Shown here: positions 11,741 to 19,986 of the stretch, piece after piece
Numbering within the stretch: the first letter of the stretch is position 1
Layout of the letters: every line of letters starts with the position of its first letter
DNA from: Datura wrightii
Taxonomy: Eukaryota > Streptophyta > Magnoliopsida > Solanales > Solanaceae
Direction: 5' to 3'
Assembly (NCBI GenBank): GCA_035772735.1
Contig: JASDFA010000003.1
Span: 32,170,001 to 32,234,000 of the forward strand
DNA: 64,000 nt
Notes under the pieces: model-generated
Databases searched by the model: none
What the model was told of the DNA's origin: nothing
What the model saw: only the letters and a program-made list of their open reading frames with translations
Translations under genes and position numbers: made by a program

Positions 11741-11970
11741 CCGCGATGGTGCCGTGCCACGCTGCCATCGCGGTAGCACACTGCCTGGGCAGAAATAAAA
11801 GTGGCAATTTCCAGTGTGCCTGCGCGTCAGCTCCGTGGCACGGAGACAGGCCTCCGCGATGGCCTCCGTGCCACGTTGAGGCTAATTATCCGGACCATGC
11901 AATTTCCAGAGAGGGTCCACGTCCACGCCGTGTCACGGAGGCAGTGCTCCGCGTTGGCCTCCGTGACACG
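11741..11970 (+). promoter_or_regulatory. Three promoter-proximal palindromes (A2 5' LTR)
   Basis: The arm pairs are CCGCGATGG 11741-11749 with CCATCGCGG 11765-11773; CGTGGCACGGAG 11834-11845 with CTCCGTGCCACG 11864-11875; and CGTGTCACGGAGGC 11929-11942 with GCCTCCGTGACACG 11957-11970. The second and third differ at one arm position with the matching change in the opposite arm (G:C against T:A). They lie 30-260 bp upstream of the TATA box. Confidence 0.85.
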
Positions 11971-12003
11971 TTGCTTGTTATTCCGGGAAACATTTCCCAC
12001 TAG

Positions 12004-12011
12004 TATAAATA
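12004..12011 (+). promoter_or_regulatory. TATA box of A2 5' LTR
   Basis: TATAAATA lies about 33 bp after the last palindrome arm. It is conserved in the 3' LTR (20499-20506) and in J (62987-62994). Confidence 0.75.
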
Positions 12012-12963
12012 GCACACTTAGGTTATTTTTAAAAAAAGTTTCTTTAGTTTTAGTTTTTTTAGCCTGAGTTCAGAAGTGGGAGCAGGAACGTGGTTTTGTG
12101 GCAATTGAAGAATAGAAAAGATAAGAGTTTTCTTCTCTTCCCTTCTTCTTTCCTTCAATTGTATGCATGATTCACACTCATTCTAGGATGATTAATCCAA
12201 GAATGAGTGGCTAATTCCTCTCTTGCTGAGGTTTTGAACTTGTGAAATGAATGTTGGTAATAATTGATATGGTTTCTTCTTCTTCTTGCATGTTGTTCTA
12301 TTAATTCTTGTGCTTATTACATTCTTGATTGGCCACCATTAATGTATATCTAAAAAGTCCAATTTCACTCGAGAGAGCATGAAAGTGGAAAGTTGTGAAT
12401 TAATAGGGTATTGTTCTTAACTTGATTTGGGAAAATTGGGTTTTGATGTGCTTTCTTGATAGAAATATACTTGAAAGCCGTATTAGTCAATTTAGGAACC
12501 GGAATTGTAGTGTTAGGTCATAAATTGCATTTGATCACAGAAATGTAGACGAATGGTTTATGAAGCTAAAGTGAAATTAAATACGGAAGTTTTAATTTCT
12601 AGGCAAACGTTCTTGGCTAGCAATATGAAGAAGAAGATGATCAAATTATCATGATTATCAAATTCATTACTCGTTCTTAACCTTGGCATGTGCATATCCA
12701 TTGTCTAAACTCAACGTAAATAGTAGTTATTAATTTTAGTAGATAATTAGTTTAGAAACAAAACTTACTAAAATCTTGGTTGGATTGTTGTTAACATAGT
12801 TAGAAATAGAATAGAGATATAGTAAACTAGGCAGTTTTGCATATCTAGAGCAGCCTCCTTGGATCGATACTTGGCTACTTAGCCACTTTATTACTTGTTT
12901 GACCACGTACACTTGCGTGTCGGTGTATAATATATACCGAGCAGCAGAGCGCGAACAAGTTTT

Positions 12964-12981
12964 TGGCGCCGTTGCCGGGGA
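12964..12981 (+). other. Primer binding site, tRNA-Asp (A2)
   Basis: TGGCGCCGTTGCCGGGGA lies six bases after the LTR. It matches the complement of the 3' end of plant tRNA-Asp, the primer used by the Athila/Tat lineages. Confidence 0.9.
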
Positions 12982-13208
12982 CGCTAGGCGATTTGTAAAA
13001 TTTTGTTTAGTGTAAATTTACTGTATTTGTATTTTTATCTTCTTAAGTGTTAGCAACTTGGTCTTAGCCTGTATTTTGCAGATTTTTATTTCTGTGAACA
13101 CTGGCAAGGGACAAGGAGCTGGTGGAATCTTACTTAGAGCCAGAACGTGAATTGCATAGTCAACGTAGAGAAGCTCTTCGGAAGAAGTTGCAGTTGCTCA
13201 AACAGTCT

Positions 13209-14255
13209 ATGATGGAGCAACCCAATCCACCAGTTGTGCGGGCAGTGTTAGTGCCCGAGGAAGTAGCAGCCAGGCCGGTTCGCGAGGTGGCAATCCCACA
13301 CGCTAATAATGTACATTCCAGCATCCGCAAAGCAGAGCCTGGGGGGAGATTTGAGTTAAAGCAAAATATGGTGCAACTTTTGCACACTAGCGGGCAGTTC
13401 ACCGGTCTCCCTCACGAAGATCCGCAACAACATCTCCAGAACTTTTTGGAGATAAGTGACACTTACATCCCCGCTGGAGTGTCACCTGATTATGTTCGGC
13501 TCACCTTATTTCCATTTTCCTTACTTGGTGAAGCCAAGAGGTGGTTAAAAGCTGAACCACCCAACTCTATATCAACGTGGGATGATCTTGCAAAGAAGTT
13601 CTTGATCAGATTTTTCCCTTCAGGTAAAACAGCTAAACTTAGAAGTCAGATTCTAAGTTTTAAACAGAGGGAAGGAGAAAATCTTTATCAAGCCTGGGAA
13701 AGATTCAAGTCCATTTTTCGGGACTGTCCTCATCATCATCAGTCAAATGAGGTGTTGGTCCACACTTTTATTGAGGGTTTGGAACCCCACACTAAAATTT
13801 TGTTAGACTCAGCAGCTGGAGGGCAAGCGCTGGAGAAGACTTATGAGGAGCTGTACACTTTGCTCAACCGAATTTCACAAGGCAATCCGGAATGGAATGC
13901 AGATTCTTCAAGAGGTGGAGCAAGGAAAGCAGCGGGAGTGCTTGAAGTGGATGGATTCACAGCTATCGCTGCACAGATAGCTGCTTTGCAAAATCAGTTA
14001 AACACTCACTTCAGCAATATGAATTTGAACCAGCCGTCAGCCTCAGTTAATGCAGTCCAACAGATGTGGTGTGAAGTGTGTGGTAGTAGTGAGCATTCAG
14101 CTGAATGCTGTGGTGCAAATCCTGATTCTGTCAACTTTGTGGGCAATGCACAGAGGAATCAACAGCAGTTTGGTGGTGGCTACAACTCGAATTGGAGGAA
14201 TCATCCAAATTTTTCGTGGGGTAGCAACAATCAACAAGGCCAGGGTTCAGGGTAG
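13209..14255 (+). CDS. gag: Gag (A2)
   Basis: The frame is open from 13098 to a TAG at 14253-14255. The first ATG in frame is 13209 (MMEQPNPPVV). An upstream GTG at 13122 sits where related elements may have had a start. The capsid core is typical of Athila gag: LPHEDPQQHLQNF, then LFPFSLLGEAKRWL and FLIRFFPSGKTAKLRSQI. A CCHC zinc knuckle (CEVCGSSEHSAECC, C-X2-C-X4-H-X4-C) lies at about 14070-14112, followed by a glutamine/asparagine/glycine-rich tail. The protein would form the cytoplasmic particle and bind the RNA. Downstream the same frame continues into the protease after the single TAG. The frame is otherwise intact over 1 kb, as expected for a young copy. Confidence 0.9.
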   Translation: MMEQPNPPVVRAVLVPEEVAARPVREVAIPHANNVHSSIRKAEPGGRFELKQNMVQLLHTSGQFTGLPHEDPQQHLQNFLEISDTYIPAGVSPDYVRLTLFPFSLLGEAKRWLKAEPPNSISTWDDLAKKFLIRFFPSGKTAKLRSQILSFKQREGENLYQAWERFKSIFRDCPHHHQSNEVLVHTFIEGLEPHTKILLDSAAGGQALEKTYEELYTLLNRISQGNPEWNADSSRGGARKAAGVLEVDGFTAIAAQIAALQNQLNTHFSNMNLNQPSASVNAVQQMWCEVCGSSEHSAECCGANPDSVNFVGNAQRNQQQFGGGYNSNWRNHPNFSWGSNNQQGQGSG

Positions 14256-15494
14256 GGTATGCACAGAAACCAAGGAGGGCAACAAGGCTATCAGAATCAG
14301 TTTAGAAATCACAATGCCCCTCCTCCACCACCATCACCGACTATTGAGGAAATGTTCAAGACCATGATTGCCAACCAGGCACAATTGCAGGCTGACTATG
14401 TCAAACTGGCGGCCGAAGTAAAGAACAATCAATTGGCAACCAAGGCTCTTGAATATCAGTTTAGGCAATTTGCCAGTGCCCAAAATACTAGACCAAGGGG
14501 AGGACTACCTGGCGACACGGATCCCAATCCTAAGCAGGTAAATGCAGTGACCACGAGGAGTGGTTTACAATTAAAGGAGGTGGAACCGGAAAGACCGCCT
14601 CAGAAGTCAGGAGCAGCAGATGTTGAGGGAGAACAAACCTCAGATACGGGGAAGACCAAAGAAGCTGAACCAACAAGGCCTCCACCCCCGTTCCCTCAAC
14701 GACTTAAGAAACACAAGGAGGAGGCGTGTTTCCAGAAATTCATGGAGGTACTTAAACAGGTACATGTTAACTTACCTCTTGTTGATGTCTTGCAGGGTGT
14801 GCCAAAATATGCAAAGTATATCAAAGACATCGTGGCCAACAAAAGTCGCTTGACCGAGTATGCCATGGTGGCTTTAACGGAGGAATGCACATCCCGTATT
14901 CAGAACAGGTTGCCCACTAAACTGAAGGATCCTGGAAGTTTTACTATCCAGCTGACGATTGGGCAAAGTATCCGAGCTCGTGGGTTATGCGACTTGGGGG
15001 CAAGTATAAATCTGATGCCATCTTCGGTATTCAGAAAGTTAGGGCTAGGGAGTCTTAGACCTACAACAGTGATCTTGCAGCTAGCAGACAGGTCTTTAGC
15101 TAAGCCGGATGGCATTGTGGAGGATGTTCTAGTGCAGGTAGGCTCCCTCATTTTTCCGGTAGATTTCATTGTTCTGGATTTTGAGCCAGATGCAGAAGTC
15201 CCATTTATTTTGGGACGACCATTTTTGGCAACCGGAAAGGCATTGATCGATGTAGCTGTGGGTCAACTCATGATGCGAGCACACGACAAGGTTGAGGTGT
15301 TCGACGTGTACAAGGCACCTAAGCTCCCGACTGTCTATAAGGAACTCTCGGTGATCAACGTGATTGATCATGGGAATGCAAATGGATTGAGTGATTCCCG
15401 AGAGTTACTAGGTAGGCCACTAGACAAGGTTGAGAACTACTGGGGAGATGACCATGATCGGGTCAAATCGTCCATCTCCCTAGTAGAAAATTGA
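14256..15494 (+). CDS. Gag C-terminal linker and aspartic protease (A2)
   Basis: It continues in the same frame as gag after the TAG. The first ATG is 14259 (MHRNQGGQQGY). The first about 190 residues are a glutamine- and proline-rich linker with a predicted helix (MIANQAQLQADYVKLAAEVK) and an AVTTRSG motif that is common before Athila proteases. The retropepsin has catalytic CDLGASINLMP at about 14989-15021 and ILGRPFLATGKALIDV near 15209-15256. Asp-Leu-Gly in place of Asp-Ser/Thr-Gly is usual for Athila. The expected pol (reverse transcriptase, RNase H, integrase) does not follow: the frame ends at 15494 with GDDHDRVKSSISLVEN. It could be expressed by readthrough of TAG 14253; otherwise the copy lacks a Gag-Pro fusion. 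Confidence 0.85.
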   Translation, partial: GMHRNQGGQQGYQNQFRNHNAPPPPPSPTIEEMFKTMIANQAQLQADYVKLAAEVKNNQLATKALEYQFRQFASAQNTRPRGGLPGDTDPNPKQVNAVTTRSGLQLKEVEPERPPQKSGAADVEGEQTSDTGKTKEAEPTRPPPPFPQRLKKHKEEACFQKFMEVLKQVHVNLPLVDVLQGVPKYAKYIKDIVANKSRLTEYAMVALTEECTSRIQNRLPTKLKDPGSFTIQLTIGQSIRARGLCDLGASINLMPSSVFRKLGLGSLRPTTVILQLADRSLAKPDGIVEDVLVQVGSLIFPVDFIVLDFEPDAEVPFILGRPFLATGKALIDVAVGQLMMRAHDKVEVFDVYKAPKLPTVYKELSVINVIDHGNANGLSDSRELLGRPLDKVENYWGDDHDRVKSSISLVEN

Positions 15495-15514
15495 GCGTAA
15501 AGGCTGTCGAGCCG

Positions 15515-15552
15515 CGACGTTAAACCAGGCGCTGCACGGGAGGCAACCCGTG
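15515..15552 (+). other. Conserved post-protease hairpin (A2)
   Basis: The lead GCGACGTTAAACCAGGCGCT is followed by stem CACGGG 15535-15540 and CCCGTG 15547-15552 with loop AGGCAA. It starts 20-odd bases after the protease stop. The D element has CTTGGG/CCCAAG at the same place, so the pairing is kept while the sequence changes. Confidence 0.75.
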
Positions 15553-15784
15553 AAAAATATTTTTCTTTCTTTTTCCTTAGTGTAAAGTTTTTCTTTCATT
15601 ATATTTTCTCTTCTTTTTCTTGACTAGGTTTAAATGTGCATTTTAATTAGTAATTTTTATTCTTTTAGTAGGGAATCTAGTCATTTAAACAATTTTTGTT
15701 AGTGAGGTGATTTTCAGGTATACCGGAGGAAAAATACGTGGAATCGAGAAAACTAGGCGAGGTATGAAAAATAAAATTTGATAG

Positions 15785-16148
15785 TGAAACAGAGCACTGG
15801 CGCGTTGGCGCCGTGTCACGGAGGCAATGCTCCGCGTTGGCCTCCGTGACACGTTGAAGGCAAATCTGGAATTTTTTAAAATTCCAGTAAGCCAACGCGT
15901 TGGCTCCGTGTCACGGAGGAGGGCCTCCGCGTTACCCTCCGTGACACGTTGCCCTTATCCCAGTGCCGGGTCACACCGGGTTTTCGGGTGACCCGCGTGT
16001 TTTCTTAATAAAAACCCCCAATTTCGCCCCTATTTTCTCCATTCTCTCTTCCCTCCGTGACCAAACACCCATTCCCCTACCCCCAAGCTCCGTGCCACGT
16101 TAAGAGGCAAGGAAAACGTCAAGTCTTTATCGATTCTTCAATTCCAAG
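15785..16148 (+). promoter_or_regulatory. Internal palindrome cluster and ORF2 leader, candidate internal promoter (A2)
   Basis: Two perfect palindromes of the same type as in the LTR lie at 15812-15825/15840-15853 and 15907-15919/15936-15948. A GGGTCAC/GGGTGACCC repeat follows near 15967-15993. An A/T stretch TTAATAAAA at about 16004 and a pyrimidine-rich leader (16015-16085) then lead to an AAG|GTATGT donor at 16149. The order palindromes, A/T box, leader mirrors the LTR promoter. That it starts a transcript for ORF2 is inference. Confidence 0.45.
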
Positions 16149-16853
16149 GTATGTTTTCATCGTCTATCTCAAATTTTTGGCGATTTTTGTCAATTTTGAC
16201 CATGTGAGGTGAGATATATCACCCTAGGTAGAAATTAAACATGACGTGAATTATTTTGCGATTGAGTGTGTTCGGATTGATGTAGTTGACGGATGAACTT
16301 ATCGATTGATTGAATAATTCATTGTTGATTGTCGAATTGAGTTCTAGGGCTTGGGGTTGTTGAATTTTAACTTGGGTAACTTGATAGTTTGACGAAATTG
16401 ATGCCGGGGTGTGTTTATTATTTGAGATAAGTCGTGGTAAATATTGTATAATTGGTGAAAGACGACTAATTCTCAATTTTTAGTGGGACATTGCGTAATA
16501 TGTGAATTGGTTGAATTGCTTAGATTAGTGTATATAAAATGTTTGTATTGCTGTTTCTATTTGGTTGTTGTTATTGTTGCTAAGTGCCATGGGTGAATAG
16601 CTGTCGATGGTAGGACTGGGTTAGCTGTATGAAGTCTGAGTAGTTCGCTAGCCGTTATGCTGTCGAATTTTTGTGAACGCACTAAGCAATATGTTTATAG
16701 TGATTGTGTTTGGGGTGTAAATAGATCTATCCTTGCTAACATGTTGTAAATATTGTTAAAGACTAAGTGTGTGGTAAATTTTGTTTAACCCGACCTTAGC
16801 CAAAACTAACAAGTTTTTAGCTTAACGTTGTGCTCGTCTGTGTAAATTGACAG
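16149..16853 (+). other. Predicted leader intron of ORF2 (A2)
   Basis: The donor is TTCCAAG|GTATGT and the acceptor is AAATTGACAG|, with GTACAATGG following, so the exon joins five bases before the ORF2 ATG. It is 705 bp, T-rich and noncoding. The sites are conserved in A1. TAAGTGTGTGGTA, a variant of the polypurine motif, lies at 16764-16776. Confidence 0.6.
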
Positions 16854-16858
16854 GTACA

Positions 16859-18079
16859 ATGGCCAGCCGACAAGATAAAGGCAAGGGTGCTTCAACCTTA
16901 GGCACCGACAGAAAGAGAATGAGACTGGGCACTGCTGTCCCAGCTGCACCTGCTGTTCCACGCGGTCAACACCGCCGATACGGAACACGATGGGTTACCG
17001 ATGAAGGGAAGAAGTGGTACGCAAAGCATAAGGAGAACAAGTACTTCCCAGAGGAACATATTGCAAGGGAACCACTTGCACAGGAGTTCCCTCGCATCGT
17101 ACAGAGGATTGAAGCAGCTGGGCTCAGCTTTATTTTTCAGGAGCCCACGGAGTGCAACCTTCACTTGGTCCGGGAATTTTATGCCAACTGGAACCTGGCC
17201 ATCAGAAGCCACACTATTAAAATCAGAGGGCAGATTGTAACTCTGGAACCCCAGCAGCTGAATGCCATCGTTGGAGCGCGGGACACAGACGCCCACGTCC
17301 TCCGCCAGTTAAACATCACCCCACCGTACGCCGACATCAGACGTACGTTGTGCGGGGCTCGATCCACAGCCCGATGGAGTAGACACAAAGAGAGGGGTTA
17401 CCACCAGACTCTGCCTTATTCGCAGATGAACAGGGAGGCCAGAATCTGGCTAAAAATTGTATGTTCGTGTTTGATCCCGGGAGTACATATGACAGACGTG
17501 ACCCGGGACCGTGTCTGCCTGGTGTATGCCCTTATGAAAGGGCTTGAGATTAATGTGGGGGCGGTTATAATATCCGCCATGAAGAGAGCCAGACTACACC
17601 AGGGCCACAGATACGGGTTTGGCGGACTCATCACCACCTTCCTCCGAGGCCTCGACGTTGAGGAAGAAGCCTTGGATTACATTCCGCAGTTGGAGCGGCG
17701 GGCCCTTGATGTGACAAAGACCAAGGCCCCCGACACTACACACGGACCTGTGCTGACTCTGGGCGAGCGACATGCTCGTGACGACCAGTATATGGCCCGT
17801 ATGTTCGGTATGCAGATGCTGCAGCTACGGATAGGTGGGAGACCAGCCACCGAGGATGAATTATGGCAGCTGGAGCTGGACTACCCTTTTGGCGAGAACG
17901 CCAGAGCTTTATGCAAGGTGGGGCCAGCCTTTGTGGAGCCGACTGACGACGACGTCCCTACTGATGAGGAGACACGTCGTGAGGACTCTGATGTGGAGTC
18001 CGATGACGGCGAGGGAGCTGATTCAGATATGGGCGACGAGGCCGCAGCACCGGATGAGGAAGTCGAATATTTCAACTGA
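16859..18079 (+). CDS. ORF2, FYANW-type plant transposon protein (A2)
   Basis: This is an intact 406-residue frame starting at ATG 16859 (MASRQDKGKG), just after the splice acceptor. An ATG four codons upstream lies within the predicted intron. The N-terminus is basic with a possible nuclear signal (DRKRMRL). The central domain holds the REFYANW motif and a run of conserved W/H/R residues (ARWSRHKERGYHQTLPYSQM). The last about 50 residues are strongly acidic (DDDVPTDEETRREDSDVESD). There is no signal peptide, membrane helix or known enzyme motif. The family corresponds to Pfam 'putative plant transposon protein' (from memory); its biochemical role is unknown. In Athila elements this position is often called env-like, but nothing here looks like an envelope. 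Mostly silent differences from A1 indicate selection on the protein. Confidence 0.9.
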   Translation: MASRQDKGKGASTLGTDRKRMRLGTAVPAAPAVPRGQHRRYGTRWVTDEGKKWYAKHKENKYFPEEHIAREPLAQEFPRIVQRIEAAGLSFIFQEPTECNLHLVREFYANWNLAIRSHTIKIRGQIVTLEPQQLNAIVGARDTDAHVLRQLNITPPYADIRRTLCGARSTARWSRHKERGYHQTLPYSQMNREARIWLKIVCSCLIPGVHMTDVTRDRVCLVYALMKGLEINVGAVIISAMKRARLHQGHRYGFGGLITTFLRGLDVEEEALDYIPQLERRALDVTKTKAPDTTHGPVLTLGERHARDDQYMARMFGMQMLQLRIGGRPATEDELWQLELDYPFGENARALCKVGPAFVEPTDDDVPTDEETRREDSDVESDDGEGADSDMGDEAAAPDEEVEYFN

Positions 18080-18123
18080 GCAGGGAGTTTCACCACCCAA
18101 AATTTTGTGCTTTGTATTTTTGT

Positions 18124-18160
18124 GAACACTGAGGACAGTGTTCGATTTAAGTGTGGGGTG
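18124..18160 (+). other. Hairpin plus internal polypurine tract (A2)
   Basis: The stem is GAACACT 18124-18130 with AGTGTTC 18137-18143, then TAAGTGTGGGGTG at 18148-18160. It is at the same place, just after ORF2, as in A1 and (in another sequence) D. It nearly repeats the terminal tract at 19972-19984. Confidence 0.55.
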
Positions 18161-19950
18161 GGGAGTAGTTAGGTGCTGGGTCATAGGCTCTAAATCTGCT
18201 GTATATTCTTCCTTGACGTTTGTGTATGTCTGTGCTTTCCCTGTTGTTGTGAACTGATTTGTGAATGATGTGTATATATTTGTTTGTGGCTAATGATGTG
18301 TGTCTTTAAAAACTTATGGTTGCCTTTGTAAATATTTTGTAAATTTTGTAATTTTTTTTTCTCTATCGATATGATCGATATTTTTCAAAATTTTTGCGAA
18401 AGGATGTTGCACCTATCAACATATTTTGTAAATATTTTTTTCATCGAAATGATCGATGTGTTGCAAAAATTTTGAAGTTTTATTTTTGGGTTTCTCGGAG
18501 TTTGTTTTCGGTTCTTTTACCGAGAATAGTCCCATTGAACCGATGTCATAGTTAGTGAACATTCCCTATGATGGATGGATGACGACCGTCTTAAGGGAAA
18601 TGTAGTCGATAGGAGTAGATGATTTGTTTTTAGTTTCTTTGGTGGATTGCATCAATAAACTGTAGTTGCTTATGGTTGCTAAAATTTCGTTGCGTGTGTA
18701 ATTGATGTTCGAAATGCGAAAGTGATTCGTTTGAAAGCATGTAATTGTGTAGATATGTTGAGTTACCTAGGCTATAGAATTTGGTTCATTATGATTGAGG
18801 CTTAATCTTGAATTCATGTACTTGACTAATTAAAGAGTCTGTGAATGCATCTTGATTCGAGCATGTGCATGAAGTGTGAGTGAGGTTTTGCTATTCCATG
18901 TCATTGTGAATTGTCTAGAACTTGCCTGGCGTGTATACAAAGCGAAATGAAGGAGGTGTAGTGTCGGAAAGGATGTAGGCATTTCTTTGTTTTAACCGTT
19001 AGTTTCCATTTTTTTCTTGTCAAGTTCTACCTTTTTATATGTTGTACACCCTAGTCAGCCCGTTGAGCCTTTAGCCGATTTCTTTCTTTTGTCCAGAATT
19101 GTATGAACTAAGCTTTATTCCTTCTTTTCATTAGCCTTAAAGTCTATAAGAAGCTCTTAAGCGCTTACAAAGAACAAAAAAATTGTTTCCCAAAGTGTTA
19201 AAGAGTGAAAAGAGTGAAAAGAAAAGAAAAGCAAAGTGAGGAAAGAAAAGATGGTGTTGAAGAGGCACTAGTTGTAATTAAATGAAATTGAGGGTACATG
19301 AAAACCTTCCGTTTGGGGTCAAGTGTGCCTGATGAAATGGGCTGTATGAAAGTAAACCAGCATGAATGGGAGAAAAAGAGAAAAGAGAGGAACAATGTCC
19401 ATGAGTCGATGGGAATGAGTTGAAAAGGCGCTTAAGGATGCTAGCAACTATTATTGGCTAATCCAATATATATATACTAGATCCATAGCCCAGTTACAAC
19501 CCATTAAAAGTCCTATTTGATCCTACACTGCATTTCTTTATATTAGTGGAGTAATACACTAAGGGCAAGCCTATGGGTCATGACATGATGCATGTGAATT
19601 CTTTTGGGAGAGAGAGTGAAATTAATTTCTATATGCCCCTACGTGCATGTTTGTGTGCTGCACGAGCATAAAAGGGGAAGTTTCTCTCGAGTTGTGAGGG
19701 TACATGCTTGATGAAAGATTGATTTTCGTGTCGGATTTCTTGATTAGTTGATTTGCATGAGTTTGCCGATATCAAGAATCAATTCTTAAAAGTCTAGGAA
19801 GCCTCGATGTATTAAGGTCATTGTCTTGTACGACCAAGCATGTTTTCTTGATGATTTGCAAAAATCGAATAATCGGTATGACCGTAACGTAAATGGTTGC
19901 ACCATAGTGACAAAGGTTGAGATGTGATGTGCATGATTTGTGTATGTGTT
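18161..19950 (+). other. Long 3' noncoding region (A2)
   Basis: No gene is visible in 1.8 kb. It holds two GATCGAT-type A/T palindromic segments near 18362-18460, a conserved stretch around 18500-18625, a purine-rich tract at about 19202-19255, and the block GGGCAAGCCTATGG at 19563-19576 with a following GGGAGAGAGAGTG. The last block is shared with A1, D and B. Confidence 0.6.
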
Positions 19951-19986
19951 GTTCGAGGACGAACAAGGATCTAAGTGTGGGGTAAG
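19951..19986 (+). other. Terminal polypurine tract with hairpin (A2)
   Basis: The stem is GTTCG 19951-19955 with CGAAC 19960-19964, followed by TAAGTGTGGGGTA 19972-19984 directly before the 3' LTR. Confidence 0.8.

Larger units (their letters stand above)
11492..12957 (+). repeat. 5' LTR of A2
   Basis: It runs from TGATCTTGGGC to CGCGAACA, 1466 bp. It has a tip hairpin (CTTGGGC 11496-11502 with GCCCAAG 11513-11519), three GC-rich palindromes at 11741-11970, and a TATA box at 12004. It is paired with the 3' LTR at 19987-21452. Confidence 0.95.

Noticed and set aside
11662..12003. A 113-residue open frame present in both A2 LTRs (also 20157-20498)
   Set aside because: It runs through the promoter palindromes and upstream of the TATA box, so it would not be in the transcript start-to-gag order. 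It looks alike in both copies only because the LTRs are nearly identical, and it is not open in A1 or J.
13122..13208. Extension of A2 gag to the GTG at 13122
   Set aside because: There is no ATG in frame upstream of 13209. The extension is plausible protein sequence but a GTG start is unusual in plants, so I annotated from the first ATG and recorded the alternative.
15677..15895. Antisense frames with RVTEANAEHCLRDTA-like peptides (also near 556-925, 11827-12015, 20322-20510, 62748-63038)
   Set aside because: These are translations of the GC-rich palindromes, which stay open in several frames by base composition. They have no conserved start and no homology outside the palindrome.
16859..18079. 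ORF2 as a retroviral envelope gene
   Set aside because: The position fits the env-like slot of Athila elements, but there is no signal peptide, no membrane helix and no glycosylated ectodomain pattern. A basic N-terminus and acidic tail fit a soluble nuclear protein better.
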